The notes beneath the pieces are model-generated. The model was not told the origin of the DNA, searched no databases, and saw nothing but the letters and a program-made list of their open reading frames with translations. Positions 1 to 5,300 of a DNA stretch of 6,971 nt are shown piece by piece. Origin of the DNA: Collinsella aerofaciens (GTDB lineage: Bacteria > Actinomycetota > Coriobacteriia > Coriobacteriales > Coriobacteriaceae); contig JAJWXI010000068.1 in NCBI GenBank assembly GCA_021641225.1, positions 1,845 through 8,815 of the forward strand, given 5' to 3'. Position 1 is the stretch's first letter. Each line of letters opens with the position of its first letter. The position numbers were made by a program, and so were the translations under genes.

Positions 1-194
1 CGCATCGTATTGGCCAGCAACATACCGTGACCGTGTACAAGCTCATCGCCAAGGATACGATCGAGGAACGCATTATGCAGATGCAGGAGTCCAAGCGCGA
101 CCTGGTCAACAGCGTGCTCGGCGGCGACAGCATCTCGTCGGCGCTGTTTACCCGCGAAGATGTTCTGGCACTGCTGGGCGGCGACGGGCGCTAA
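1..194 (+). CDS. SNF2-family helicase, C-terminal end (partial)
   Basis: The window opens inside this gene; the reading frame starts at base 3 and gives 63 residues before the TAA at 192-194. The first visible residues, HRIGQQHTVTVYKLIAKDT followed by IEERI, are the hallmark of helicase motif VI and the segment after it in SNF2/Rad54-like ATPases, where the arginine of HRIGQ contacts ATP across the RecA-like domain cleft. These proteins are dsDNA-stimulated translocases; bacterial members are often linked to transcription recycling or DNA repair, but the role of this one cannot be told from the fragment. The rest, with a Q-x-K-R-x-L-V-N-S-V-L-x-G-D pattern and a final L-F-T-R-E-D-V-L-A-L-L segment, is the usual tail of the family. 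The N-terminal domains lie outside the window. The family call is firm; the subfamily is open. Confidence 0.9.
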   Translation, partial: HRIGQQHTVTVYKLIAKDTIEERIMQMQESKRDLVNSVLGGDSISSALFTREDVLALLGGDGR

Positions 195-241
195 CCCGCT
201 CGGGTGGGGCCGCCAGGGCGGATGGCACACGCTGCCCCATC
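194..241 (+). other. Cluster of small GC-rich hairpins after the helicase stop
   Basis: Three short inverted repeats follow the helicase stop codon: ACCCG/CGGGT at 194-205, CCGCC/GGCGG around 210-220, and GAT-GGCA paired with TGCC-ATC (two-base bulge) at 221-241. None is followed by a T-run, so this is not a standard intrinsic terminator. It may be a processing or Rho-independent-like pause structure, or chance in GC-rich DNA. The rest of the gap up to 344 holds no convincing gene, and I could not find a convincing promoter in it. Confidence 0.3.
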
Positions 242-331
242 GTCCCTGCCCGTTATGTGTTCATTTGCAATGCCGTGGATGGTTTGTCTGCCTTTGGGCA
301 TAAGAACCATCAAGAACATTGGCACATCAGC

Positions 332-338
332 AAAGGAG
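332..338 (+). promoter_or_regulatory. Ribosome binding site that sets the superoxide reductase start
   Basis: AAAGGAG lies six bases before the ATG at 345. The same frame is open upstream to a GTG at 204, but that start has no such site and the extra 47 residues match nothing in the family. This site decides for the ATG at 345. Confidence 0.8.
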
Positions 339-344
339 AACATC

Positions 345-707
345 ATGGCGAAATTCTTTAAGGACCCCGATGGCAAGCTCATTGCCGCCCTGGGCAACGA
401 CGTTGCAACCCCTGCCGGTTGCACGGAACTGACCGCAAACACTGAGGACGCGGCGCACGAGAAGCACGTGCCTGTTGTCGAGACCGAGCGCGACGGTCAC
501 GTGATTCGCGCACGCGTTGGCTCGGTCGAGCACCCCAGCCTGCCCGAGCACTTTATTGAGTGGATCGCCCTTGAGGCCGAGGGCCGCTTAGAGGTCCATT
601 ACCTTGAGCCCGGCATGAAGCCCGCGACGTTTTTCGCGGGCGGCTCCAAGACCGGTACCGTCTATGCCTATTGCAACCTGCACGGGCTGTGGTCCGCGAC
701 GTTCTAG
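345..707 (+). CDS. dfx: Superoxide reductase, desulfoferrodoxin family, lacking the N-terminal Fe(Cys)4 centre
   Basis: A 120-residue cytoplasmic protein expected to reduce superoxide to hydrogen peroxide at a mononuclear iron site, with electrons usually supplied by rubredoxin; it protects anaerobes from oxygen without releasing O2. The Fe(His)4(Cys) site is complete: EKHVP gives His41 with the catalytic Lys40, then His63 and His69 (HPSLPEH), and the C-terminal CNLHGLW gives Cys110 and His113. In classical desulfoferrodoxin the first 36 or so residues carry four cysteines (CxxC...CC) that bind a second iron. Here that segment is still alignable (FFKDPDGK near the start, then AGCTEL and NTEDAA before EKHVP) but has only Cys26, so it cannot hold the second centre. 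This resembles the class III enzymes known from Treponema. The gene stands alone between the hairpin cluster and a terminator-like hairpin. Function by family is firm; the class assignment is by eye. Confidence 0.92.
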   Translation: MAKFFKDPDGKLIAALGNDVATPAGCTELTANTEDAAHEKHVPVVETERDGHVIRARVGSVEHPSLPEHFIEWIALEAEGRLEVHYLEPGMKPATFFAGGSKTGTVYAYCNLHGLWSATF

Positions 708-727
708 GAGCGCGCCCCCGCTCGGGG

Positions 728-733
728 TATCAT
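728..733 (+). promoter_or_regulatory. Possible -10 element upstream of the NadE-like gene
   Basis: TATCAT matches the sigma70-type -10 consensus at four of six positions. No good -35 is seen 16-18 bases upstream, and there is no TG extension. If used, transcription would begin near 740 and run through the hairpin at 754-785 before reaching the gene at 825. Weak call. Confidence 0.25.
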
Positions 734-753
734 AGCTAGCATATGCACATGCG

Positions 754-785
754 AGCGCCGACTGCATCATGCGGCCGGCGCTTTT
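754..785 (+). terminator. Probable intrinsic terminator of the superoxide reductase gene
   Basis: AGCGCCG (754-760) pairs perfectly with CGGCGCT (776-782). Inside, after an A-C mismatch, CTGC pairs with GCGG around an ATCAT loop. The stem runs straight into TTTT (782-785) and then ACTACGATTT. Stem and position 50 bases past the stop fit an intrinsic terminator; the short T-run lowers confidence. It could instead act as an attenuator if the -10-like sequence at 728 is a real promoter. Confidence 0.55.
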
Positions 786-824
786 ACTACGATTTCGATG
801 GTTTACGACGGAAAGGGCTGAGCC

Positions 825-2810
825 ATGAAGCTCGCGCTTGCACAGATCGATATGCGCCTGGGTGATATTGAGGGCATTTGCGGCCGCATCGAGGACCAGG
901 CTCGTCTGGCCCACGAGCGCGGGGCGCGCGTGCTGTGCGTTCCGGCTCCGCTCTTTATGGGCGCCATGCCCGGTGGCCTGGTGGGCGCTGCCGACTTTGA
1001 GCACGACATGCTTGCCGGCTTGACTGGTGTCGCCGAGCGCATCCAGGAGCTTGACATGATCTGCATCGTGCCCGCGGCGGTTTCGTTTGAGGGTCAGCCG
1101 CTGCTCGACTACATGATGCTCAAGGACGGTCATGTGGTGCCGGCGCGTTCGAGCATTGCCCTGCAGCGTGGTGAGAACAACGACACGCGTTGGGCGCCGC
1201 CGGTGTTCGACGTGGACGGCGTGCGCATTGCCGTGATTTTTGACTTGGACCGCGAACTCGAGATGTTGCCGACCGGTGTTGACCTCATTGCGTATTTCCA
1301 ATTCAACGCGTTTGACATGACCGACCGCGAGACTGCCGCCATTGCCGCCGTACGCAGCGGCGCCTTCCGCAAGATCGCATCCAAGCGCAGCGTGTGGTTT
1401 GCCTGCATGGCGCCGGTCGGTGCCTATGACGAGTCGGTGTATACCGGCGGTTCGTTTGTGCTCGACGACTGTGGTCGCGTGGTGGCCCAGGCGCCGTGTT
1501 TTGAGGAGAGCCTGCTGGTTCAGGAGATTCAGCGCGGCGTGATGCTCGATGCCTTGGAGGACCACGAGCTGCCCGAGTTTCGCTCTGAGGAATGGCTGTG
1601 GCAGGCGCTGGTACTCGCCGTTCGCGATAACGCCCGCGCCCGCGGTACGTCGCGCGCCGTGGTAGCGCTCGAGGGCGACTTGCCGTCGTCCCTGCTGGCG
1701 GCGCTTGCCGTCGACGCCTTGGGTCCGCGTAATGTGATTGGCCTGGTGCTGGGGCGCAACCGTATCTTTACGCCGGCGCAGGAAGAGGCCGAGGCTGCCC
1801 GCTGTGCCGCCGTCCGCGCCATCGCCGAGCGTCTGCACATTCGCATCGTCGAGCGCGATGCGCCGGATGCGGCGCGTGTGCTCGATCGCGACGTGTCGGC
1901 GGGCGATGCCGAGCGTCTGCGCTCGCGTACGCTGGGCCTCATGCTGGAGGACACGGCGCTCGAGTTGGGTGCGATGGCGCTGAGCCCGCTGTCCAAAACC
2001 GAGTACGCGCTGGCGGCGCCGGCGCTTTGCGGCGGCTACCAGGGCGATTATGCGCCCTTTGGCGATGTGTACCTGTCGACGCTTGAGTTTGTGGCGCGCG
2101 TGCGCAACCGCACGTCTGCCGTGGTGCCCCAAGAGCTCGTGACGCTCAACGCGGTGGAAGATTGTATGGAGCGAGTGCTGGCGCAGGCGCTCTCGACGCT
2201 CGACGGTCCGGTCGATATGCTCGACCGCGCGGCACAGCTGCTCGGCGGGCTTGAGCCGGGTGAGGTCGATGGTGCGCTCGAGTCGCACGTGGACCGCAAT
2301 CGATCTTTCGACGACATCCCGATGGCCGCTGGCAAGCCTGAGGCCTGCTCGCTGCTGCTGATGCTCGTGCGTCAGGGCGAGGCCGCCCGCCGCATGCTGC
2401 CGACGGTGCCGATCGTCTCTGCCCGTTCGTTTGCCGAGCGCGCCTGGCCGTACATGCTTGCGTGGTCCGATCTGGGGCTCAACGGCAAGGAGCGCATGAC
2501 GGTTGATTCGCTGGCGCGCGCCGAGGTGCGTCGCTTTGCCGACGACGATACGAGTGACCGTATGCGCGGTGAGATGATGGGCATTTTGGGTGAGCTGCTG
2601 GGTATTTCGCCCGAGCAGATGGAGGAGCTGCGCTCCGAGGACGGCCAGCGCCGCCTGCACGAGGGCATGAAGAAGTTTGAGGGCGAGGTCCAGGACGCCA
2701 TCGATAAGATGATGGGCGGCCAGGGTGGCCCGCAGGGTGGACCCCAGGGCACGCCGATGCCGCATCCGCCGGTGGATCCCCGTCAGTTTCCTTTTTTCTC
2801 GCAGAACTAA
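825..2810 (+). CDS. NadE-like nitrilase/NAD+ synthetase homologue with replaced catalytic motifs (probable pseudoenzyme)
   Basis: 661 residues, ATG at 825 preceded by GAAAGGG at 811-817. Residues 1-240 follow the glutamine-amidase (nitrilase) domain of glutamine-dependent NAD+ synthetase, from MKLALAQIDMRLGDIEG onward; 270-548 follow the synthetase domain (LAALAVDALGPRNVIG, GDYAPFGD at 407-414, then ARRMLP and VSARSFAERAWPY near 521-543, matching the family's RRQAPP...RxFGRxRRxP end). Yet the key residues are gone. The triad Glu sits at Ala41, the Lys at Ser110 and the Cys at Asp140 (IAVIFDLD where the family has a Cys-Glu-Asp). The PP-loop SGGxDS reads EGDLPS at 283-288. Lys391 and Glu393 of the later KSE motif and the GDxAPxGD segment remain. 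Residues 549-661 are an extra helical, Met-rich segment and a GGPQ-repeat tail. The frame is intact and codon use is like its neighbours, so it is a maintained gene. The homology is clear; the true function is unknown. Many pipelines would name it NAD(+) synthase. Confidence 0.85.
   Translation: MKLALAQIDMRLGDIEGICGRIEDQARLAHERGARVLCVPAPLFMGAMPGGLVGAADFEHDMLAGLTGVAERIQELDMICIVPAAVSFEGQPLLDYMMLKDGHVVPARSSIALQRGENNDTRWAPPVFDVDGVRIAVIFDLDRELEMLPTGVDLIAYFQFNAFDMTDRETAAIAAVRSGAFRKIASKRSVWFACMAPVGAYDESVYTGGSFVLDDCGRVVAQAPCFEESLLVQEIQRGVMLDALEDHELPEFRSEEWLWQALVLAVRDNARARGTSRAVVALEGDLPSSLLAALAVDALGPRNVIGLVLGRNRIFTPAQEEAEAARCAAVRAIAERLHIRIVERDAPDAARVLDRDVSAGDAERLRSRTLGLMLEDTALELGAMALSPLSKTEYALAAPALCGGYQGDYAPFGDVYLSTLEFVARVRNRTSAVVPQELVTLNAVEDCMERVLAQALSTLDGPVDMLDRAAQLLGGLEPGEVDGALESHVDRNRSFDDIPMAAGKPEACSLLLMLVRQGEAARRMLPTVPIVSARSFAERAWPYMLAWSDLGLNGKERMTVDSLARAEVRRFADDDTSDRMRGEMMGILGELLGISPEQMEELRSEDGQRRLHEGMKKFEGEVQDAIDKMMGGQGGPQGGPQGTPMPHPPVDPRQFPFFSQN
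2711..2754 (+). repeat. Short GGPQ-coding tandem repeat in the 3' end of the NadE-like gene
   Basis: The DNA repeats a GG-(C/T)-C-(A/C)-G-CAGGG-TGG type unit about three times, encoding GGQ-GGPQ-GGPQ-G (residues 631-642). The following residues are Pro-rich (TPMPHPPVDP). The segment is low-complexity and likely disordered; boundaries are approximate. Confidence 0.55.
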
Positions 2811-2869
2811 CTATGGGATAGGATTCGCTTCCAACCCCGACACTTCAACTAAGCATCTTGGCCCCGTTG

Positions 2870-2878
2870 TGTTATTCT
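2870..2878 (+). promoter_or_regulatory. Extended -10 promoter of ruvCAB
   Basis: TGTTATTCT is a TGn-extended -10 with a four-of-six hexamer (TATTCT against TATAAT). The -35 at 17 bases (TAAGCA, 2850-2855) is poor, as is usual for extended -10 promoters. It places the start site near 2885, giving a leader of about 60 bases. The adjoining SOS box supports its use. Confidence 0.55.
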
Positions 2879-2892
2879 AGAACAGACGTTCG
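2879..2892 (+). promoter_or_regulatory. Probable LexA (SOS) box controlling ruvCAB
   Basis: The sequence AGAACAGACGTTCG holds the perfect dyad GAAC-N4-GTTC at 2880-2891. Set against the Bacillus LexA/DinR consensus CGAACRNRYGTTYG only the first base differs. It starts one base after the extended -10 and covers the predicted transcription start, a position where bound LexA would block RNA polymerase. Regulation of ruvAB or ruvCAB by LexA is established in Escherichia coli, Bacillus and Mycobacterium; here it is inferred from site and position. Confidence 0.72.
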
Positions 2893-2934
2893 TGAATGAT
2901 GCGCGGGGCCTTGTCTTGCGCTGCGCTTGTGGCG

Positions 2935-2942
2935 AGGGGAGG
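2935..2942 (+). promoter_or_regulatory. Ribosome binding site that sets the ruvC TTG start
   Basis: AGGGGAGG, a very strong Shine-Dalgarno match, lies five bases before TTG at 2948. The alternative TTG at 2927 lies upstream of this site and would add seven residues not seen in RuvC proteins. Confidence 0.8.
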
Positions 2943-2947
2943 TTGGC

Positions 2948-3469
2948 TTGGTTATCTTGGGTATCGACCCCGGTTTGGCTCATACGGGTTGGGGGATTAT
3001 CGAGGAGCGGCGTGGCGAGGTTCGCTGCCGTGCCTATGGCTGCATCGAGACCAGTGCCGGAAGTCCGCTCGCGGTGCGCCTGTCGCATATCGCCCGCGAC
3101 CTCAAGGGCGTCGTGGAGCGTTATCGACCCGATACCGCTGCCATCGAGAGCATTTACTTTGGCGCCAACGTTCGCTCGGCCATCCCTACGGCGCATGCCC
3201 GCGGCGCTGCACTCGTGGCGCTTTCGGAATGCGCGCTCGAGATCGGCGAGTACACGCCTATGCAGATTAAGCAGGCTGTGGTGGGTACCGGTGCCGCAGA
3301 TAAGCGGCAGGTCGCCTACATGGTGCGCACGCTCACGCAGCTCGATCACGACCCGCATCCCGACCATGCCGCCGATGCCCTGGCCTGCGCCATCTGCCAC
3401 GTTAACCTCAGCCGCACCCGGGCGCTTACCGGCGGCGAGTTCTATCAACAGAGAGGAACCGGATACTGA
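2948..3469 (+). CDS. ruvC: Crossover junction endodeoxyribonuclease RuvC (Holliday junction resolvase)
   Basis: RuvC is a dimeric RNase H-fold nuclease that nicks Holliday junctions symmetrically after RuvAB has positioned them. From the TTG at 2948 the protein is 173 residues, the family's usual length, and opens MVILGIDPGLAHTGWG with catalytic Asp7. Glu67 (AAIES) is the second metal ligand, and the C-terminal HAADALACAICH motif supplies His140 and Asp143. The position that is Asp138 in E. coli is His140 here; Thermus RuvC has a histidine at the same place, so the site should be active. The stop TGA (3467-3469) shares its last base with the ruvA ATG. First gene of the ruvCAB operon, under the SOS-box promoter just upstream. 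Confidence 0.97.
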   Translation: MVILGIDPGLAHTGWGIIEERRGEVRCRAYGCIETSAGSPLAVRLSHIARDLKGVVERYRPDTAAIESIYFGANVRSAIPTAHARGAALVALSECALEIGEYTPMQIKQAVVGTGAADKRQVAYMVRTLTQLDHDPHPDHAADALACAICHVNLSRTRALTGGEFYQQRGTGY

Positions 3470-4089
3470 TGATTTCCCAGCTCCACGGAACGCTTGTCGA
3501 GGCCACGATGAGCTCTGCTGTCGTCGATGTGTCGGGCGTTGGCTTTGAGCTCGGCATCTCGGGCAGTACTGCGGCCACGTTGCCGACGCCCGGCGGCGAG
3601 GTCCGCCTCTACACGCGTATGCAGGTGCGCGAGGACGCCATGACACTTTTCGGTTTTTCCTCTAAGGATGAGCGCACGATGTTCGATCGGCTCGTGTCTG
3701 TCTCGGGCGTTGGTCCGCGCTTGGCGCTCGCCGTGCTTTCCACCTATACCGTGGGGCAATTGTATTCGCTGGTGATGGCCGAGGACGACAAGGGCATGGC
3801 CAAGGTGCCCGGTGTGGGCAAAAAGACGGCTCAGCGTCTGATCCTGGAGCTCAAGAGTACCTTTGCCAAGGACAAGGGCTTTGTGCCGGTCGACGTGATT
3901 CCCGGACAGGTTGCGATGCCCGTGCCCGCTGCCGCTCCCTCGGCGATCGATGATGCCTGCGCGGCGCTCCTTTCCATGGGCTTTAGCCCGCAGGAGACCG
4001 ATGTTGCCCTGAGCGGGTATGATGAGCAGGATATGCGTGTCGAGGACCTGCTCGGCGCGGCGCTTAAGCGACTCGGAATGGATGCGTGA
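3469..4089 (+). CDS. ruvA: Holliday junction branch migration complex subunit RuvA
   Basis: RuvA binds the four-way junction as a tetramer (or two) and loads RuvB hexamers for branch migration. The 206 residues show all three domains: an OB-fold at 1-64 beginning MISQLHGTLVEA; tandem helix-hairpin-helix motifs at 79-91 (SGVGPRLALAVLS) and 113-129 (VPGVGKKTAQRLILELK) that contact the backbone; a Pro/Ala linker near 140-158; and the mobile RuvB-binding domain III at about 159-206. The acidic pin Glu55-Asp56 in VREDAMTLFGF, which keeps the junction centre open, is at the same numbers as in E. coli. GAGAGGAA (3451-3458) serves as ribosome binding site inside the end of ruvC. TGATG one-base overlaps at both ends suggest coupled translation with ruvC and ruvB. 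Confidence 0.97.
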   Translation: MISQLHGTLVEATMSSAVVDVSGVGFELGISGSTAATLPTPGGEVRLYTRMQVREDAMTLFGFSSKDERTMFDRLVSVSGVGPRLALAVLSTYTVGQLYSLVMAEDDKGMAKVPGVGKKTAQRLILELKSTFAKDKGFVPVDVIPGQVAMPVPAAAPSAIDDACAALLSMGFSPQETDVALSGYDEQDMRVEDLLGAALKRLGMDA

Positions 4090-5156
4090 TGTGGGAAGCC
4101 GATGACTCTCAGGACCTGTGGGCGACGCCCGGCAACTCGCCGGCGGCATCCATGGCGCATGGCGAGCGCATGGTGGGCTCGGAGCTGACGCCCGAGGACC
4201 TCGATGTCGACCGTACCCTGCGCCCCCAGCGCCTGGACGATTACTGCGGCCAGGAGCATATCAAGCAGAGCCTGCGCGTGTTGATCGAAGCGGCGCAGAG
4301 CCGTGGCGAGACGCTCGACCACGTGATCTTCTCGGGCCCTCCGGGTCTGGGCAAGACCACGCTGGCTACGGTTATCGCCAACGAGCTGGGCGCTCAGATC
4401 AAGACCACGAGTGGCCCTGCCATCGCGCGCACCGGCGACCTGGCAGCCATCCTTACTAACTTGCAGCCGGGTGATGTGCTGTTTATCGACGAGATCCACC
4501 GCCTCAACCGCTCGGTCGAGGAGGTCCTGTACCCCGCGATGGAGGACTTTGCCCTCGATATCGTGATTGGCAAGGGTCCGGCGGCGCGCTCGATTCGCCT
4601 GGATATTCCCAAGTTTACGCTGGTAGCGGCAACGACCCGCTCAGGCATGTTGACCGGCCCGTTGCGCGACCGCTTTGGCATTTCATATCGCCTGGATTAC
4701 TACACGGTCGAGGAGCTCGCGCAGATTGTGACGCGCTCGGCGACTATCCTGGGCGTGACGATCGACCATCCCAGTGCACTCGAGATCGGCTCGCGTTCGC
4801 GCGGTACGCCACGTCTTGCCAACCGCCTGCTCAAGCGCGTGCGCGATTACGCACAGGTGCGCGGCAACGGTCCCATCGAGCTCGATATCTGTCGCCAGGC
4901 GCTCGAGTTCTTCGAGATCGATGAGCTCGGTCTGGACTGGATGGATATTCGCATTTTGGAGACGCTCGCTAAGACGTTCTCCGGTCGTGCCGTGGGACTT
5001 ACGACCCTTGCCAGCGCGGTGGGCGAGGACCCGGGCACGCTCGAGGATGTCTATGAGCCCTATCTGCTGCAGTGCGGGTTGATGATTCGTACGCCGCAGG
5101 GCCGTCAGGCAACCCTTCGCACCTTTGAGCACCTGGGGATTGAACCTACCGTTTAG
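4089..5156 (+). CDS. ruvB: Holliday junction branch migration DNA helicase RuvB
   Basis: RuvB is the AAA+ hexameric motor that pumps DNA through the RuvA-bound junction. The 355-residue product carries Walker A GPPGLGKT (83-90), Walker B LFIDEIH (131-137), sensor 1 in LVAATTRSG (178-186), the arginine-finger segment GPLRDRFG (190-197), sensor 2 GTPRLANRLLKR (239-250) and a winged-helix C-terminal domain (about 280-355) ending with EPYLLQCG and RTPQGRQA. Conserved sequence begins near residue 26 (ERMVGSELTPED); the preceding acidic, low-conservation head makes it about 20 residues longer than E. coli RuvB. I chose ATG 4089, which overlaps the ruvA stop by one base; a GTG at 4086 is equally open. 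The nearest Shine-Dalgarno (GGA, 4075-4077) is weak, so translational coupling to ruvA is likely. Confidence 0.97.
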   Translation: MWEADDSQDLWATPGNSPAASMAHGERMVGSELTPEDLDVDRTLRPQRLDDYCGQEHIKQSLRVLIEAAQSRGETLDHVIFSGPPGLGKTTLATVIANELGAQIKTTSGPAIARTGDLAAILTNLQPGDVLFIDEIHRLNRSVEEVLYPAMEDFALDIVIGKGPAARSIRLDIPKFTLVAATTRSGMLTGPLRDRFGISYRLDYYTVEELAQIVTRSATILGVTIDHPSALEIGSRSRGTPRLANRLLKRVRDYAQVRGNGPIELDICRQALEFFEIDELGLDWMDIRILETLAKTFSGRAVGLTTLASAVGEDPGTLEDVYEPYLLQCGLMIRTPQGRQATLRTFEHLGIEPTV

Positions 5157-5251
5157 GGCGCTTTGTTTTGGCGGGCTGTTGGGCTATCGCTGGGCATCGG
5201 GTAAACATATCGCCGTTCATCGGTTATGGGTGTTTTACTATTGCGCGCCCG

Positions 5252-5260
5252 TGCTATGCT
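5252..5260 (+). promoter_or_regulatory. Extended -10 promoter of fhs
   Basis: TGCTATGCT is a TGn-extended -10 (TATGCT matches four of six), of the same type as the ruvCAB promoter. The -35 region (TTTTAC at 5233-5238, 16-base spacer) is poor. The predicted start near 5266-5268 leaves a leader of about 34 bases. No intrinsic terminator is evident between ruvB and this promoter, so read-through from ruvCAB may also feed fhs. Confidence 0.5.
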
Positions 5261-5265
5261 GAATT

Positions 5266-5296
5266 GGTCTTTTTCTCATTCGGTAACGAAAGGACC
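5266..5296 (+). promoter_or_regulatory. Possible leader hairpin hiding the fhs ribosome binding site
   Basis: GGUCUUUUU (5266-5274) can pair without gaps with GAAAGGACC (5288-5296): nine base pairs including two G-U wobbles, loop of 13 bases. The 3' arm contains the whole Shine-Dalgarno sequence GAAAGGA (5288-5294). The 5' arm begins where transcription is predicted to start. It is A-U rich and only moderately stable, so it may be chance. Confidence 0.3.
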
Positions 5297-5300
5297 GCCC

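Noticed and set aside
204..344. Upstream in-frame extension of the superoxide reductase (GTG at 204)
   Set aside because: No ribosome binding site there and no family resemblance in the extra residues, whereas ATG 345 has a good Shine-Dalgarno.
588..2765. A 725-codon open frame on the - strand opposite the NadE-like gene
   Set aside because: It is the mirror of a GC-rich coding frame. Its product is an Arg/His/Ala-rich string with no recognisable domain and no sensible start context, while the + strand frame has clear homology.
2770..2802. ATCC/GGAT stem with TTTTTT at the end of the NadE-like gene as a terminator
   Set aside because: The stem is four pairs, the T-run lies well over ten bases away, and both are inside coding sequence.
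2896..3270. ATG-initiated 124-codon frame overlapping ruvC
   Set aside because: Out of frame with the clearly conserved RuvC sequence, no Shine-Dalgarno, product has no family features.
5201..5238. Imperfect inverted repeat GTAAACA ... TGTTTTAC upstream of fhs as an operator or terminator
   Set aside because: The arms differ by one base in length, the inner pairing is broken by unequal gaps, and no T-run follows.
5157..5300. Tetrahydrofolate riboswitch before fhs
   Set aside because: The predicted leader is only about 34 bases and nothing resembling the conserved riboswitch core or its pseudoknot is seen in the gap.
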